From: Ryuthela nishihirai
Taxonomy: Eukaryota > Arthropoda > Arachnida > Araneae > Heptathelidae
Assembly: GCA_038380435.1 (NCBI GenBank)
Contig: JAWZYU010000025.1
Span: forward strand, 48,306,691-48,370,690
DNA: 64,000 nt
Direction of reading: 5' to 3'
A program made the translations under genes and the position numbers. Below, piece by piece: positions 31,800 to 41,942 of this stretch (positions are counted from its first letter, which is position 1; every line of letters begins with the position of its first letter). Below the pieces are notes generated by a model that worked only from the letters and a program-made list of their open reading frames with translations, was not told where the DNA came from and did no database searches.

Positions 31800-32325
31800 A
31801 GATCTTTTAGGATATTCAAACCACATTTAGACAGCACAACTACATCCCTTTGGCTGTTTACACGCCACTTAAAAAATTTAATGCTACTTATGAAGTTCCA
31901 AGAAAATGAGTTGAATGCTCAACAAATATTGTTTCATTTTTCAATGTGCCTCATGTATTGTATCTTACATTAAATAAAAATGCATTAATATTTATATTAC
32001 CTATCATTATTAATCATATTATCATGCTTATACTACCATCATTTCTATTTACATTTTAAGCACATGGCTGGAGTATCAGCATGCTGTGCGAGGCTATGGA
32101 TCTTGCATGTATGAGGGACCTATGGGTTTCTTGATCTGGTCCTGTATGCTGATAACTTTAACCTCAATCTGATGCTACCAGGATGAATGGAAAAACACTT
32201 AGGACTAATTGCTTTGGATTGACTCCTATATGGATGACATATATGTGCATCAGGCAGCAGCTAGAATATGACACAGATATGCATCAAGAGGAAGCAAACA
32301 ATTAAAAAGCAATGCATTCATAGAT
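31800..32325. other. Intronic sequence; a possible RT scrap near 32130
   Basis: CTGGTCCTGTATGCTGATAA at about 32139 could translate to a decayed (L)VLYADDF-like motif, but flanking sequence gives no support. No other feature. Confidence 0.25.
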
Positions 32326-32331
32326 GATATA

Positions 32332-33635
32332 TGAGGGGCATTCAAAAAGTTCTTGGCATGCATCTGCAGAACAAAAACCATTGCACTAACTTAAACAAAA
32401 CTTTTACTGTCTGTCAAAGTATTCCCCTCTAACAACTATGCAAATTTGCAATGTCTACGCCACTTCTGGAATACTGGGTGGTACTCCTGTTGGTGAATAC
32501 TCCAGAACTCTGAATAAACACATTTTGCAAGGTCTTCCAACCTTGAAATAAACTTCCCATCAAGTTCATTTTTTATTTTTGTAAACAATCAAAAAATTAC
32601 ATGGTGCAAGATTGGATGAATGTGAAGGATGGGGTACCTGTTTGATTTTTTCCTGCTTCAGATAGGCAGTAATTGCCATGTTTGTGAGAACTGGCATTGG
32701 CATGAAGAAGGAGAATCCTTGACATGACTGTTGTTGGACGCTGCTCCTTCATCACTTTGGACAAAACAATGTTGGTGTAGTATTTGGCCATTTACAGTTA
32801 TTATTTCAGGTAAGGACCACAGCTGACACTCCTTGGGAATTGAAAAAAAAAAATGAGAACATCCTCTTCCTTCAGCAAAAGTCTTATTAGAGGATTTAGT
32901 AACATGGCTCATCTTCATGGTAGTCAATATTTCTGGGAGTTGTATAGTAATAAAACCACATTTCATCACCTGTGACAATGTCTGTTGTTAACTATTTGGG
33001 GCCATTAGATTCAAACATTGGCAGCATTTCTTTGCATGAGTCAACACTAGCCATTTTTTGCTGTTCTGTTAGTTTGTAAGGTACCTCATTTGGGACAGAT
33101 CTTTCTGAACTATAAATGCTGATGAATAATTGTTTCCACACTGTCAATCGATATACTGATATCTAAACTTATTACCTGAATGGTGATATGTGGATTTTCC
33201 TTAATAAATTCATTAATAGCATCAATGGTTCTCTCATTTATAGCCTCCTTTAGTCTTCTGCATGAGGGAGGTCTTCGAAGTACTGCCATCCATCCCATAA
33301 TAGTGTCATATGAATAGGTATGATCCTCATACACTTGTGATAAATAGGCATGCATTTTTTTCATGTTGTCCCCTAGCTGCATTCTAATGAAAATGCAAAA
33401 TCTTTCCCCATCTTTAATAGACACCATGGCAACAAGGCATAGATTTTGCAGACAGAACTTTATGCACCACCATCAAAGAGAGAAATGATGATATAGTCTT
33501 TGCTTAAAAGCAAAAACATGCTTAAAAACATGTTAAAACATGTTTAGACAAGCTTTCAAATAGGTCACAGCTTGTTAAATTCAGCAGAATGAGTCAAATC
33601 TACAGACAGGTTCAAGAATTTTTGAACGATCTCCA
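32332..33635 (-). mobile_element. mariner element with both ends, dead transposase
   Basis: Ends TGAGGGGCATTCAAAAAGTT and (rc) TGGAGATCGTTCAAAAATTC lie inside TA (32330-32331, 33636-33637) and fit mariner terminal repeats. Starting near 33427 the minus strand encodes the DNA-binding region: MVSIKDGERFCIFIRMQLGD, ...RRLKEAINERTIDAINEFIK, ENPHITIQVISLDISISIDS. This is the double helix-turn-helix of the GVQW/SETMAR-type mariner proteins. The catalytic half is fragmented among stops. The size (1304 bp) is full length. Confidence 0.82.
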
Positions 33636-33945
33636 TAACACTGGTTAACATTGTTACTAGTTGGCACTCCTTTTTATAAAGATGGAAAAATAAATTCATG
33701 TCAAGAAAATATTGCAAAAGCATTTTATACACCCATACCTGTTAAAATTTTCATAATTTAAACTATTTTTTTTTATCAGGCAGTCACTTACTTGACATGA
33801 ATGTTTGACAAAAACCAATTAAAAAGAAAATGCTAATATTCTAAATTGACTGATAAGACACTAAAGAAAACATATTTACACACATTATTATAATAATGCT
33901 GTTTCACAATAGAGTTGTTTAATATTTCAAAGTTAAAGTGTTCAC

Positions 33946-34285
33946 CTTCTTGGTCTTCTTGCTTTATCTCTATACTATCTTGAATCTCTTCTAAGTTTTC
34001 TACTGGTGGAGTAGTTCTAGGAGGAGGAAATGTTGGTGTAATATGATCAAATAAAGTGTGCATCATACAAACTGCACAGTCTTGAACCAAAAGTTCCCTT
34101 GGCAGTTCAAAACTAAATCCAATTTCTTCACGTTCCATTCCTTTATAACGGGGATTCTTAGCTAAGTTAGCCCAAAGACACAATGATACAGTTGGATGGC
34201 TGTTTTCTGAGCAATTAATTTCTTCAGTGTCTGTCACACTGTATTCCATATTAAAAGTATCACGATTCACAAATTCATTGGCATC
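33946..34285 (-). CDS. DNAI7: DNAI7-like gene, exon D (CLW.NL.KNPRYKG domain)
   Basis: The minus-strand acceptor AATTATTTTTAG precedes 34285; the frame opens in phase 0 as DANEFVNRDTFNMEYSVTDT. The key block follows: VSLCLWANLAKNPRYKGMER, then EEIGFSFELPRELLVQDCAV, CMMHTLFDHITPTFPPPRTT, and an acidic IKQEDQE end. The CLW.NL.KNPR.KG...E.G..FELP..L...D.AVR..HT..DH order is what I know from DNAI7/CASC1 proteins. I place the donor at AAG|GTGAAC (33946) because it gives DNIIPDE on joining exon E. A second possible donor at 33880 keeps the same phase and would add 22 residues (EGEHFNFEILNNSIVKQHYY...). Confidence 0.75.
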
Positions 34286-34289
34286 CTAA

Positions 34290-34670
34290 AAATAATTTTA
34301 GGTGTTATTTCATATATAAAAAAAATAGTGCTTCAAATGACTACACCTATCGTAAACTAAACTCCAAAATGCATATCATAGACTAAATTACATTATTGTA
34401 GGAAATACTATCATGACTTAGGATACATTTATTTTAAATGACATATAAATAATAAAGAATAAATGTACAGGAAAACAGAACTGAAACCAACATTTACTTT
34501 TCTAAAGGTCATGTGTTAAATGTTAATAAATAATAACTGAACATTTGTAATTATTTTACCTCAATTAACTCTAATTTGTACATTCTGCAAGACATGTAGT
34601 GCATAATCTTTTTATTAATACAAGTAAATAGGTTATGCATAATGATGCCTCTGTATGTTTCAAATACAAT
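34290..34670. other. Intronic AT-rich sequence, nothing recognised
   Basis: Between exon D and a SINE1 copy; no features. Confidence 0.4.
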
Positions 34671-34675
34671 TATTT

Positions 34676-34980
34676 AGTGTGTTGTTTTACCTCTAAGCAG
34701 CATGTGTTTGTACTATGGGCTAAAATGGTTAGGTCACAAGGGCTCAGAGAAGGTTGGGGAAAGGGGACCCAATAGACAGCTGTTAGGAGACAGATTGTAG
34801 TCTCTTATCAAGGTCATCTAGTGCATTCTTTAATGTGCATAGGTTATGACTCTCCCACACATGGGGCCAAAGTTTTATATCCCATCCAATAGATGGCAGC
34901 CTTTTCAAGTCCATTGGTGTCCCCTTTCTGATCAAAAGATGGGGATTCAGCAGAAATAAATCTCAATGTTGGCTCAGGGG
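34676..34980 (-). mobile_element. SINE1 copy, 5'-truncated and diverged
   Basis: Minus orientation; matches the body from GTTGTTTTACCTCTAAGCAG to CAGAAATAAATCTCAATGTT and stops before the tRNA-like head. Many substitutions. The sequence directly after it (CAGAGGCGTAGCTAGG) may be the end of another element. Confidence 0.8.
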
Positions 34981-34984
34981 CAGA

Positions 34985-35580
34985 GGCGTAGCTAGGCTTT
35001 GGCACCCTTGACAAATTTGTGAATATCCACCCATATTCAGTTATTGATAAAAAATACACATTATTTATATTATATATATATTTATTGTCATTATTTTAAT
35101 ACAGCTACATGAATAAATATTAATTGCCAAAGAAATTGCAATTAATTATTTTTTAAAGTATTTTAATTTTTCCTACTTTTTTGTTGGTAAAATCATTATC
35201 AAAATTAATGTTTTGAGTCATTCTCGCTTGATTGATAGGAAACAAAGTGATGATGTATGCTCCTGTCCTGATGTTGATCTTAAACAATCCCGGGGTTTAT
35301 AAACATAATAATTCAATACAATGTACAAATTATGCAAAAAGATACCTATGTAACAGAATTTTATTTTGCAATGGCATGATTTGTAAAAGTAATATGAACA
35401 GTTGGAAATTGCACCCCAAAGCTGTTTTATGGCATGCATGGTGCAGGGTGGGGGGGGGGGACTATTTGTCCGCCGATAAAAGAAAAAAACTATTTTTGTA
35501 GGAAATAACGAAAATAAACAAGAGTATCTTCTTTCTTCATAGAATTCAAAATATTCTAATGTCCCTAATATTTATCCTAA
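34985..35580. other. Intronic sequence; possible transposon end at 34980
   Basis: CAGAGGCGTAGCTAGGCTTT resembles termini of small DNA transposons, and a G-run (35448-35460) follows later, but I could not match a second end. No gene. Confidence 0.25.
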
Positions 35581-35584
35581 TTCT

Positions 35585-36085
35585 CATCAGGGTTTTCATT
35601 AGGTGAAGGGTTGGGGGGTTAACAACAGATAATATTCAAAATTTAATCTCTGTTTTAAATTTAGCTATAAGAAATCTTTCACTAATTCAATTACATCATA
35701 AAAGAGCATCACTGACATTCTGCTAAGGAATAATCCTTGCTTTGCCATTATTGCAATATATTTTCAATATTATTTTACCTGTTCATCTGGCCTCCTGCAA
35801 GCCAAAATGTCCAACTTACACCCTTTAAATTCCTGTGTTAGGTCATTAAGAAAGTAATCTAAAGAGTACTCACATATTCCATGTTGATGAGAAAAGAAAA
35901 TGCTTAGTGAGATTTTTAAAGAAACTAGGTTTAATGTGAGAGGAAGAGACAAAATGTCAAACAGCCTCTTAATTAGAGGATTGAGCAGCCCATTCTTTAT
36001 AAACTAGGTGCTTAACACATTGTGCTGATAGGAACATTAAAGACCCAAATGAGCTCTGTCAAGTGTCAGCAGAGATGGCCCACCT
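35585..36085 (-). mobile_element. RTE LINE fragment (endonuclease start and leader)
   Basis: The minus-strand frame near 35770-35952 reads FFSHQHGICEYSLDYFLNDL and TQEFKGCKLDILACRRPDEQ, a decayed form of the family WNVRTLHRDYSLDVLTQEF..YNLDILGLQETRWT. To the left, AACAACAGATAATATTCAAA and AGAAATCTTTCACTAATTCA match further endonuclease sequence. The copy is truncated at both sides. Confidence 0.8.
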
Positions 36086-36184
36086 TAAACACATTAACAT
36101 AACATTTTATTGAAAAATCATTAAAGTATATATAAGTTTGCATCCAAGTCCACATGAACTGAAAACTTGCTAGTTAATAACACA

Positions 36185-37374
36185 CAATGAGATGCCAGTT
36201 TGTTAGATATGCATACCTAGCATCATGTTGCTAGGCATCATGTCCTTTGGCCTTCAGAACAGCCCGAATTCTTCAGGGAATGGAATTACAAGATACTGGA
36301 GAGTTGTGCAGGAATGTTGCACCATATGGAAATGATTGTGTTGTACAGTTGCTGAAAATTGGAGAGGGCACAGTCTCACTGAGAACAGCCCCTTACCATT
36401 TCATCCCAAAGATGCTAGATAGGGTTTAGATCTGAGCATTGTGCAGGTCAATGAAGCAAACTCATTGGCATGTTCCTGGAACCATTCAGTGATGCTTTGT
36501 GAGCAGGTACATTATCATGCTAAATGTGTCCATCTGAGTGAGGATAAATTGTAGCCATGACAGAATGAACTTGGTCAGCAACTATGTACAAATACGCCAT
36601 GACATTCAGATGCCCTTCAATAGATATCAGTGGACCTAATGCATATCCTGATGTTAAATCTTCGATGAATCAAAAAAAAAAATCTGGAAAACATTCCTCA
36701 CATTGTCACCACTGGCCTGTACTGTTCACACCAGACAAGAACCAAATTCTTATCATTCCATCAGCATGATGCAAAAAAGAACCTTGATTCGTTTGACCAG
36801 GCTACCTTTTTCCAGTCCTCAATGGTCCAGTGTCAATGCTCTAGTGCCCACTAGAGACATGCTTTCTTGTTCTTTGCTGACAACATTGGCATTTGATATG
36901 GTCAGCGGCTGTTGTAGCCCATTCACAAGGTCCAATATGTGGTGTGTTTGGAGATGATCTTCTGCACATCAATGTTTAATTTTAATGTTATTTGCCTGGT
37001 TATGATCTATCTGTTTGCTTTAACTTTAAACCTTCTGATCCACAAGCTGTTTTCATCCACAGGATTGCTGATCACTGGTAGTTTTTGCTTTTCGCACTAT
37101 TCTCAATAAACCCTGAAATGGTTGTGCATGAAAAGCACAGGAGGATGGCCATTTGGGAGATTCTAGAACCAGAACACCTAGCATACTATCATGCCATATC
37201 CAAAGTCACTCAGGTCGCTTGTTTTGCACATTCTGATGCTCAATTCAACTCTGAGACTCAAAGAGCTGGTCTGCCTGATTTATGCCTCATACAGTGGTCA
37301 CGTAATATATTGTGTTGGAATGAACCATTTAGGTAATGAGCAATGGGGTACCCTATTATACTGGCATCTCAGTG
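36185..37374 (-). mobile_element. Tc1-like transposon relic with ends
   Basis: Ends CAATGAGATGCCAGTTTGTT and (rc) CACTGAGATGCCAGTATAAT are inverted repeats of a Tc1-type element, 1190 bp. On the minus strand a decayed TIEDWKKVAWSNESRF-like first-Asp block is readable near 36830-36770, and helix-turn-helix remnants lie near 37250. Multiple stops; not functional. Confidence 0.72.
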
Positions 37375-37380
37375 CATAAT

Positions 37381-37609
37381 ATTAAAAAGACCTTGCTCAG
37401 AAAATAATTATAATGACTTAAAATTCTCTGTTGTTGAGGAAAAATTTTTTAACTTTATCCTTCAAACTATTTGCATGTTAAATGTTTTTAAGAGAAAACT
37501 CAGAAGCTTTTTGAAGCAAGGACTGAAAACTTTTAAACATGCAAATGGTTTTAACGATAAGCTTAAAAATTTTATTGCTCAATGACAGAGAATTTTAAGT
37601 TATTTTAAT
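37381..37609. mobile_element. Palindromic MITE, copy 2
   Basis: Shares ATTAAAAAGACCTT, ACTTAAAATTCTCTGTTGTT and the inverted AATGACAGAGAATTTTAAGT with the copy at 20831, with a longer middle. It lies directly against the right end of the Tc1 element. A (TA)n run follows at 37618-37632. Confidence 0.7.
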
Positions 37610-37639
37610 CTCAATGTGTATATATATATATAGGCTGGT

Positions 37640-39230
37640 GTAATAAAGTCCTTCTCTAGGCACAATAAATCTCTGAGTTTTGGACCAAGCAATCTCATGA
37701 ATATAGTAATGAAAGATACATATAGAAAAGGATACTCTTTCTGATGAGCATGGTTGCAGTGCCCCTGTGGAAAATTGTGAAACCTAGCAATATTAACTTC
37801 AGAAATATTGCAGATATAACAAACTTTCAATGTAAAAATTGTAGAGCAGCACTGATTAGGTGTACAATGTACTAATCATAGTGAACATCATAAATCAGTC
37901 ATATCATAAATTGAATAAAACACTCTAAATATAAATAAAACATAGTAGAAGTATAGCAGTATAATCTAATAGTAACAATTGCATATCAGGATATATGGCA
38001 ACAAGAATTTACAAGATGGATGCCAAATTGGCATGATGCATTTGTATATATTTCATACTTCGTTTCCTTGGGGGGGGGGGGGGGTATTAGTAGGGATTGC
38101 TCCCTTCCTTTTGTACTATCCTCCTCTTCATTCATGAGCAGCTTACATGGGTGTGGTGGGATTACTATATCATTGCTGCAGCAGATATTTCTATATATTG
38201 ATTATATTTCAGCTAGATTTAATCAATATTCCATTCTGGGGCTTGTTATTATTTATACTTGATCGGATTTCGTTGTTGTTGGATTTTGTGCATATCTGGC
38301 TAATGCTATTGTTTATTTTTTGTATTTGATGTCATGTTGGTGCTCTTTAAACCTAATTTTACATGATCTTTTGGTTTTTCAATAGTATAGTGTGTAGTTT
38401 TGTTGATTTATGACAGGTAATCTATACACTCCTGCCATTTTTTCTTGGTCTTTTTTCATGCTTCTTTCTATTGTTAATGCTGTTGTCATGGGTACTATGC
38501 AATTGTGGGGTTTCATAATTCTGCTCAGTTATCTTTCTAGCCAAGTTATGGGTGGTATGCTCATGCTATATTTATTATTCTCTTTATGTTTTTGTGCCAG
38601 GTTGGGTATCACATTTTGTGATGCTTTTTGCTTCAATTTCTATTTTTCTAATTAGCTGCAGGAACAAAATGGTGAATACATCCTATACCATTTTGTATAG
38701 GTTTCTTTTTTCAGTCTCATGTGCTTTTTTATTGCTGGAGTATCTATTGTTCCTGATGAGTGCCAATCTTATTGCACTCTTTTTATGACTTTGGGGGTGC
38801 ACTGATGTATATGGTATTATTGCACTCATTTTTGCTGATTTTCAATACACTTGTTTCAATGTGGTCTTGTTTTTCTTTCCAATAGAATGTCGAGGTATGG
38901 TAGTAATTTATTTTTCTTGCTTGTGAATTTGATAGTAGAATGTATTGCTTCCATTTCAATCCTTATGTTTTCCAGGTAGTTTTAGTTATTTTTTTCTTTG
39001 TATATTATTATGATTTTGTCTATGTATCTTTTGCATATTGGGGAGGGGGGGGTACTTTTTAAGCCCTTGTTCTTCTATTTATTGGATGGCTATGTCTGCA
39101 AGAAAACCAGATATTGGTGATCCCAAAGAAATCATAATGATTTAGTGAACTGTATGGTGAAGGACGAGTGTCTGCAGAAAACCCACCCCACAATGAAGCA
39201 ATGGTAACAGCCAGTGGGTGGGCCGACAAC
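37640..39230 (-). pseudogene. Penelope-like element relic (RT region)
   Basis: On the minus strand, right to left: RHSSFTIQFTKS (about 39170), GSPISGFLADIAI then IEEQGLKKYPPPL (about 39125-39045), STIKFTSKKNKLLPYLDILL then ERKTRPH (about 38960-38860), HPQSHKKSAIRLALIRN (about 38800) and STKLHTILLKNQKIM (about 38400). The order GSPLSP.LA(D/N)..., I.FT.E....LPFLD.L, HP..HK and LK..L corresponds to the back half of Penelope-type reverse transcriptases. Stops and frame changes are frequent and no GIY-YIG endonuclease was readable. Runs of G (38069-38084, 39041-39053) interrupt it. The plus-strand hydrophobic ORFs here are reverse-complement shadows. Confidence 0.6.
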
Positions 39231-39359
39231 AGAGCCTGACCGCACCAGATGCCAACGGAATGAGGGAAGCAGATGTTCAAAGTCGGTAAATCCTTTATAA
39301 ACTCTAACATTATTTGAACTGTAGTCTGTACAGGTTAAGAGTGAAACAATATTGTATGA

Positions 39360-40210
39360 GTAATCCAAACCAGGAATTTCTCTCTGGAAGATACCCCATG
39401 TTCAATAAGACCCTCCACAGTTGACAAGGACCAAATCGCCACATTAATCCAAGAGAGATTTCTGAGGATTTCTGAGGCACTAAAAGTATTGCAAACATCA
39501 GTTGTAAGGCATTCGGAGCAGCTTGGATACAGGAATAGGTACACTATGTGGGTGCTGCATCGAATCAATTGAGCGAAAAATTTAATAGACACCACTTTCC
39601 TTGCTTGTGATTCGCTCCCGCAATGCAATGAAAACAACCCATTTTTGAAGCAGTGACGGGTGATGAAAAATCGATCCTTTACAACAACATCCAAAGAAAA
39701 AGATCCTGGAGCAAGTGAGGTGAGCCTCCATTACCGCAACCCAAGGCCAGCCTGCATCCAAATAAGGTCACGCTCTATGAGTTGGTGGGATTGGAAAGGA
39801 ATCCTTCACTATGAGCTCTTGCCAAGCAATCAAACAATTAATTCAGATCAGTACTGCTTGCAATTGGATCAGCTGAAGGCAGCGATCGATGAAAAACATC
39901 TGGAATTGGTGAATCGCAAAGGAGTTGTGTTTCACCATAACAATGCAAGATTACGTATGTCTTTGACCTCCTGGCAAAAATTGTTGCAGTTGGGTTGAGA
40001 TGTTTTATGCCACTTGCCCTATTCACCTGATATTATACCCTTGGATTACCATTTATTCCGTTCGCTGCAAAACTGTTTGAATGCTAAAAAGTCCAATCTT
40101 TGGAAACCATCAAAAATCACCTTAATCAGTTTAACAAAAAATCAATCGAATTCTTCACCGACAGATGACTTAAGATAATCAAATAAAATGGTAGATACAT
40201 TATTGATTAA
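39360..40210 (+). pseudogene. mariner transposase relic
   Basis: Plus-strand frames give ERFLRISEALKVLQTSVVRH, SEQLGYRNRYTMWVLHRIN, NENNPFLKQ, then SWWDWKGILHYELLPSNQTI, KAAIDEKHLELVNRKGVVFH, HNNARLRMSLTSWQKLLQLG and, after a stop, LPYSPDIIPLDYHLFRSLQN. WWDWKGI.YYELLP, GVVFHHDNAR and PYSPDLAPSDYHLF are mariner (DD34D) hallmarks; the HDN aspartate is changed to N here. At least three stops or shifts. Clear terminal repeats were not found. Confidence 0.82.
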
Positions 40211-40214
40211 AGGT

Positions 40215-40935
40215 AATTTTTACTATTTAATATTTGAGTTTGAATTTTTGCCTAAAATCCAAATGCGCTTTTGGTTTAACCCAATATTATAACTTATATA
40301 ATAAATATATTTGTTTATATACAGCTGTGATCCAGGTGTGTAGTCACTGGTATGTGGGGTGTAAGATATGGGGATGATTTCCCAAAAACTACACTCTCAC
40401 AGTGCACCTACTTCCAACAAAATTTTTATTAAAACATTTGCTTGATATCTAGGAATAACTTAATCTGAGACATTTTATATATTATTTGGGTTTTTCTGAA
40501 GCCATACAAAAATGTAGATCCTAATTACACCAAACAGTAGCATAACTGGGATCTACATGTATATCAGTGTTTGAAAGAACTCAGAATGTAGAGATATTAG
40601 CATTAATTGTGTGCTTAGTAATAGATGTTTTAGTATGAAAAGTACAGATGTTGGATAAAAGATCTCAATATTCAATTAATGCATTTTTACAATAGAACTA
40701 TTTATCAGTTTTTCAAAACTTTACTTCTAAGTTATTACATTGAATATACTAGGAAAATATTTACCAACAAGAGTGAATAAGTAGCCATATCCAACTTGTG
40801 TGACAGCAAATTTTGTAAATTTACACGGCTCTGAAAAAAATTTCATATAAAAAGAATTTACACAGCTACTACAATGACAGATTAAACTATTTATTAACAA
40901 AATGCATTTACTTATATTGCTTTTATTTATTATTA
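40215..40935. other. Intronic sequence, nothing recognised
   Basis: No coding or repeat signal was recognised between the mariner relic and SINE2. Confidence 0.4.
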
Positions 40936-40948
40936 ATTTTATTTATTA

Positions 40949-41147
40949 AGCCATCCCATGGCTGAGTGATTAGGGTGCTTGGCTACTGCTCTAAGGGGAT
41001 GGGTTCCAGCCCTGGATCAAGCATGAACGTTAGCAGTTTTTCTGCTGAGGTTCTGCCATCCACACAGACCTACTATGGCATATAAACTGACAGACTCCTG
41101 TCAGACTTTTATGGCAAGCAGTTGCTTGAAGGGGTACTTATTTTTTT
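40949..41147 (+). mobile_element. SINE2 copy with perfect 13 bp target duplication
   Basis: ATTTTATTTATTA lies at 40936-40948 and 41148-41160. The 199 bp element has the head CCATCCCATGGCTGAGTGAT, a weakened B box (GGGTTCCAGCCCTGG), the body TTTTCTGCTGAGGTTCTGCC...CAGACCTACTATGGCATATA and the tail GCAGTTGCTTGAAGGGGTA. This copy and the one at 60972 define the family ends. Confidence 0.92.
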
Positions 41148-41432
41148 ATTTTATTTATTACATGCATTACAATTATATTGCTTTTATTATGATTCACTGC
41201 AAAATCCAACATTTATTATGATGCATTATATTTAGCAAAATGATTAGTCCCCCCCCCCCCAAGTAGTTTCACTGGTGAGTAAAGTAGTAAAAAACTGAAA
41301 AGTAGTAACAAAATCAAAAGTAACATATTTTTCATAATGCAAATATTGTGCATATTATTAAGAACAAAATGCACACATAAGTTGCAAATTATATAATATA
41401 AAAGTATATCAGTTTTATACTTCTCATAAATA

Positions 41433-41940
41433 CACTGCTGGCCATTAAAAGTGCAACACCAGGAAGAACTCATCAGATTGTCCCAAAATATGTAAGACGG
41501 GTAAGCCCATGGGAGAACATGTAAATGATTCAATGTTCAGCACATATGCACATTATGTGTTACAGTAACGTCCCCTGGAAGTGGTATAAGAGGAGATTAC
41601 AAAGAGCCGATGTAAAGCATTGGAATTGTGTTTGCTCGCTGTTCTTGCACACTTCTAAAGGATCAAGTATGCCCCATTGAAGAACAAGGCATCCTTATGA
41701 CCAGATTTCTGACTTTGATCGAGGGAGAATTGTGGGATTTACAGGAAGGCGGATTATCGTACTGAGACACTGGTGCTCGTGTTGGACAGAATGCTGCCAC
41801 AGTGATGAGAATATGGCATCAGTGGGTAGAGGAGGAACACAAACTCACCGACATGAGGGATCTCAAAGGCCCTGTCACACAAAACGAGGACAGACCCGAA
41901 GATACAAGGTACGAAACTGGTTGTGGAGAGACCACATGAC
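41433..41940 (+). pseudogene. Tc1-like 5' end and DNA-binding region
   Basis: CACTGCTGGCCATTAAAAGT is a Tc1-type terminal sequence. The plus strand then encodes ISDFDRGRIVGFTGRRI and, across shifts, VGQNAATVMRIWHQWVEEEH-like and RPCHTKRGQTRRYKVRNW segments, the bipartite DNA-binding domain of Tc1 transposases. The element is cut where the Jockey-like LINE starts (about 41943). Confidence 0.75.
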
Positions 41941-41942
41941 CA

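Noticed and set aside
34985..35560. A DNA transposon starting CAGAGGCGTAGCTAGG
   Set aside because: The start is suggestive, but I could not find a matching second end or target duplication.
38020..38788. Plus-strand hydrophobic ORFs that look like small membrane proteins
   Set aside because: They are the reverse complement of the Penelope-like relic, where Lys/Asn-rich codons on the minus strand read as Phe/Leu/Ile on the plus strand.
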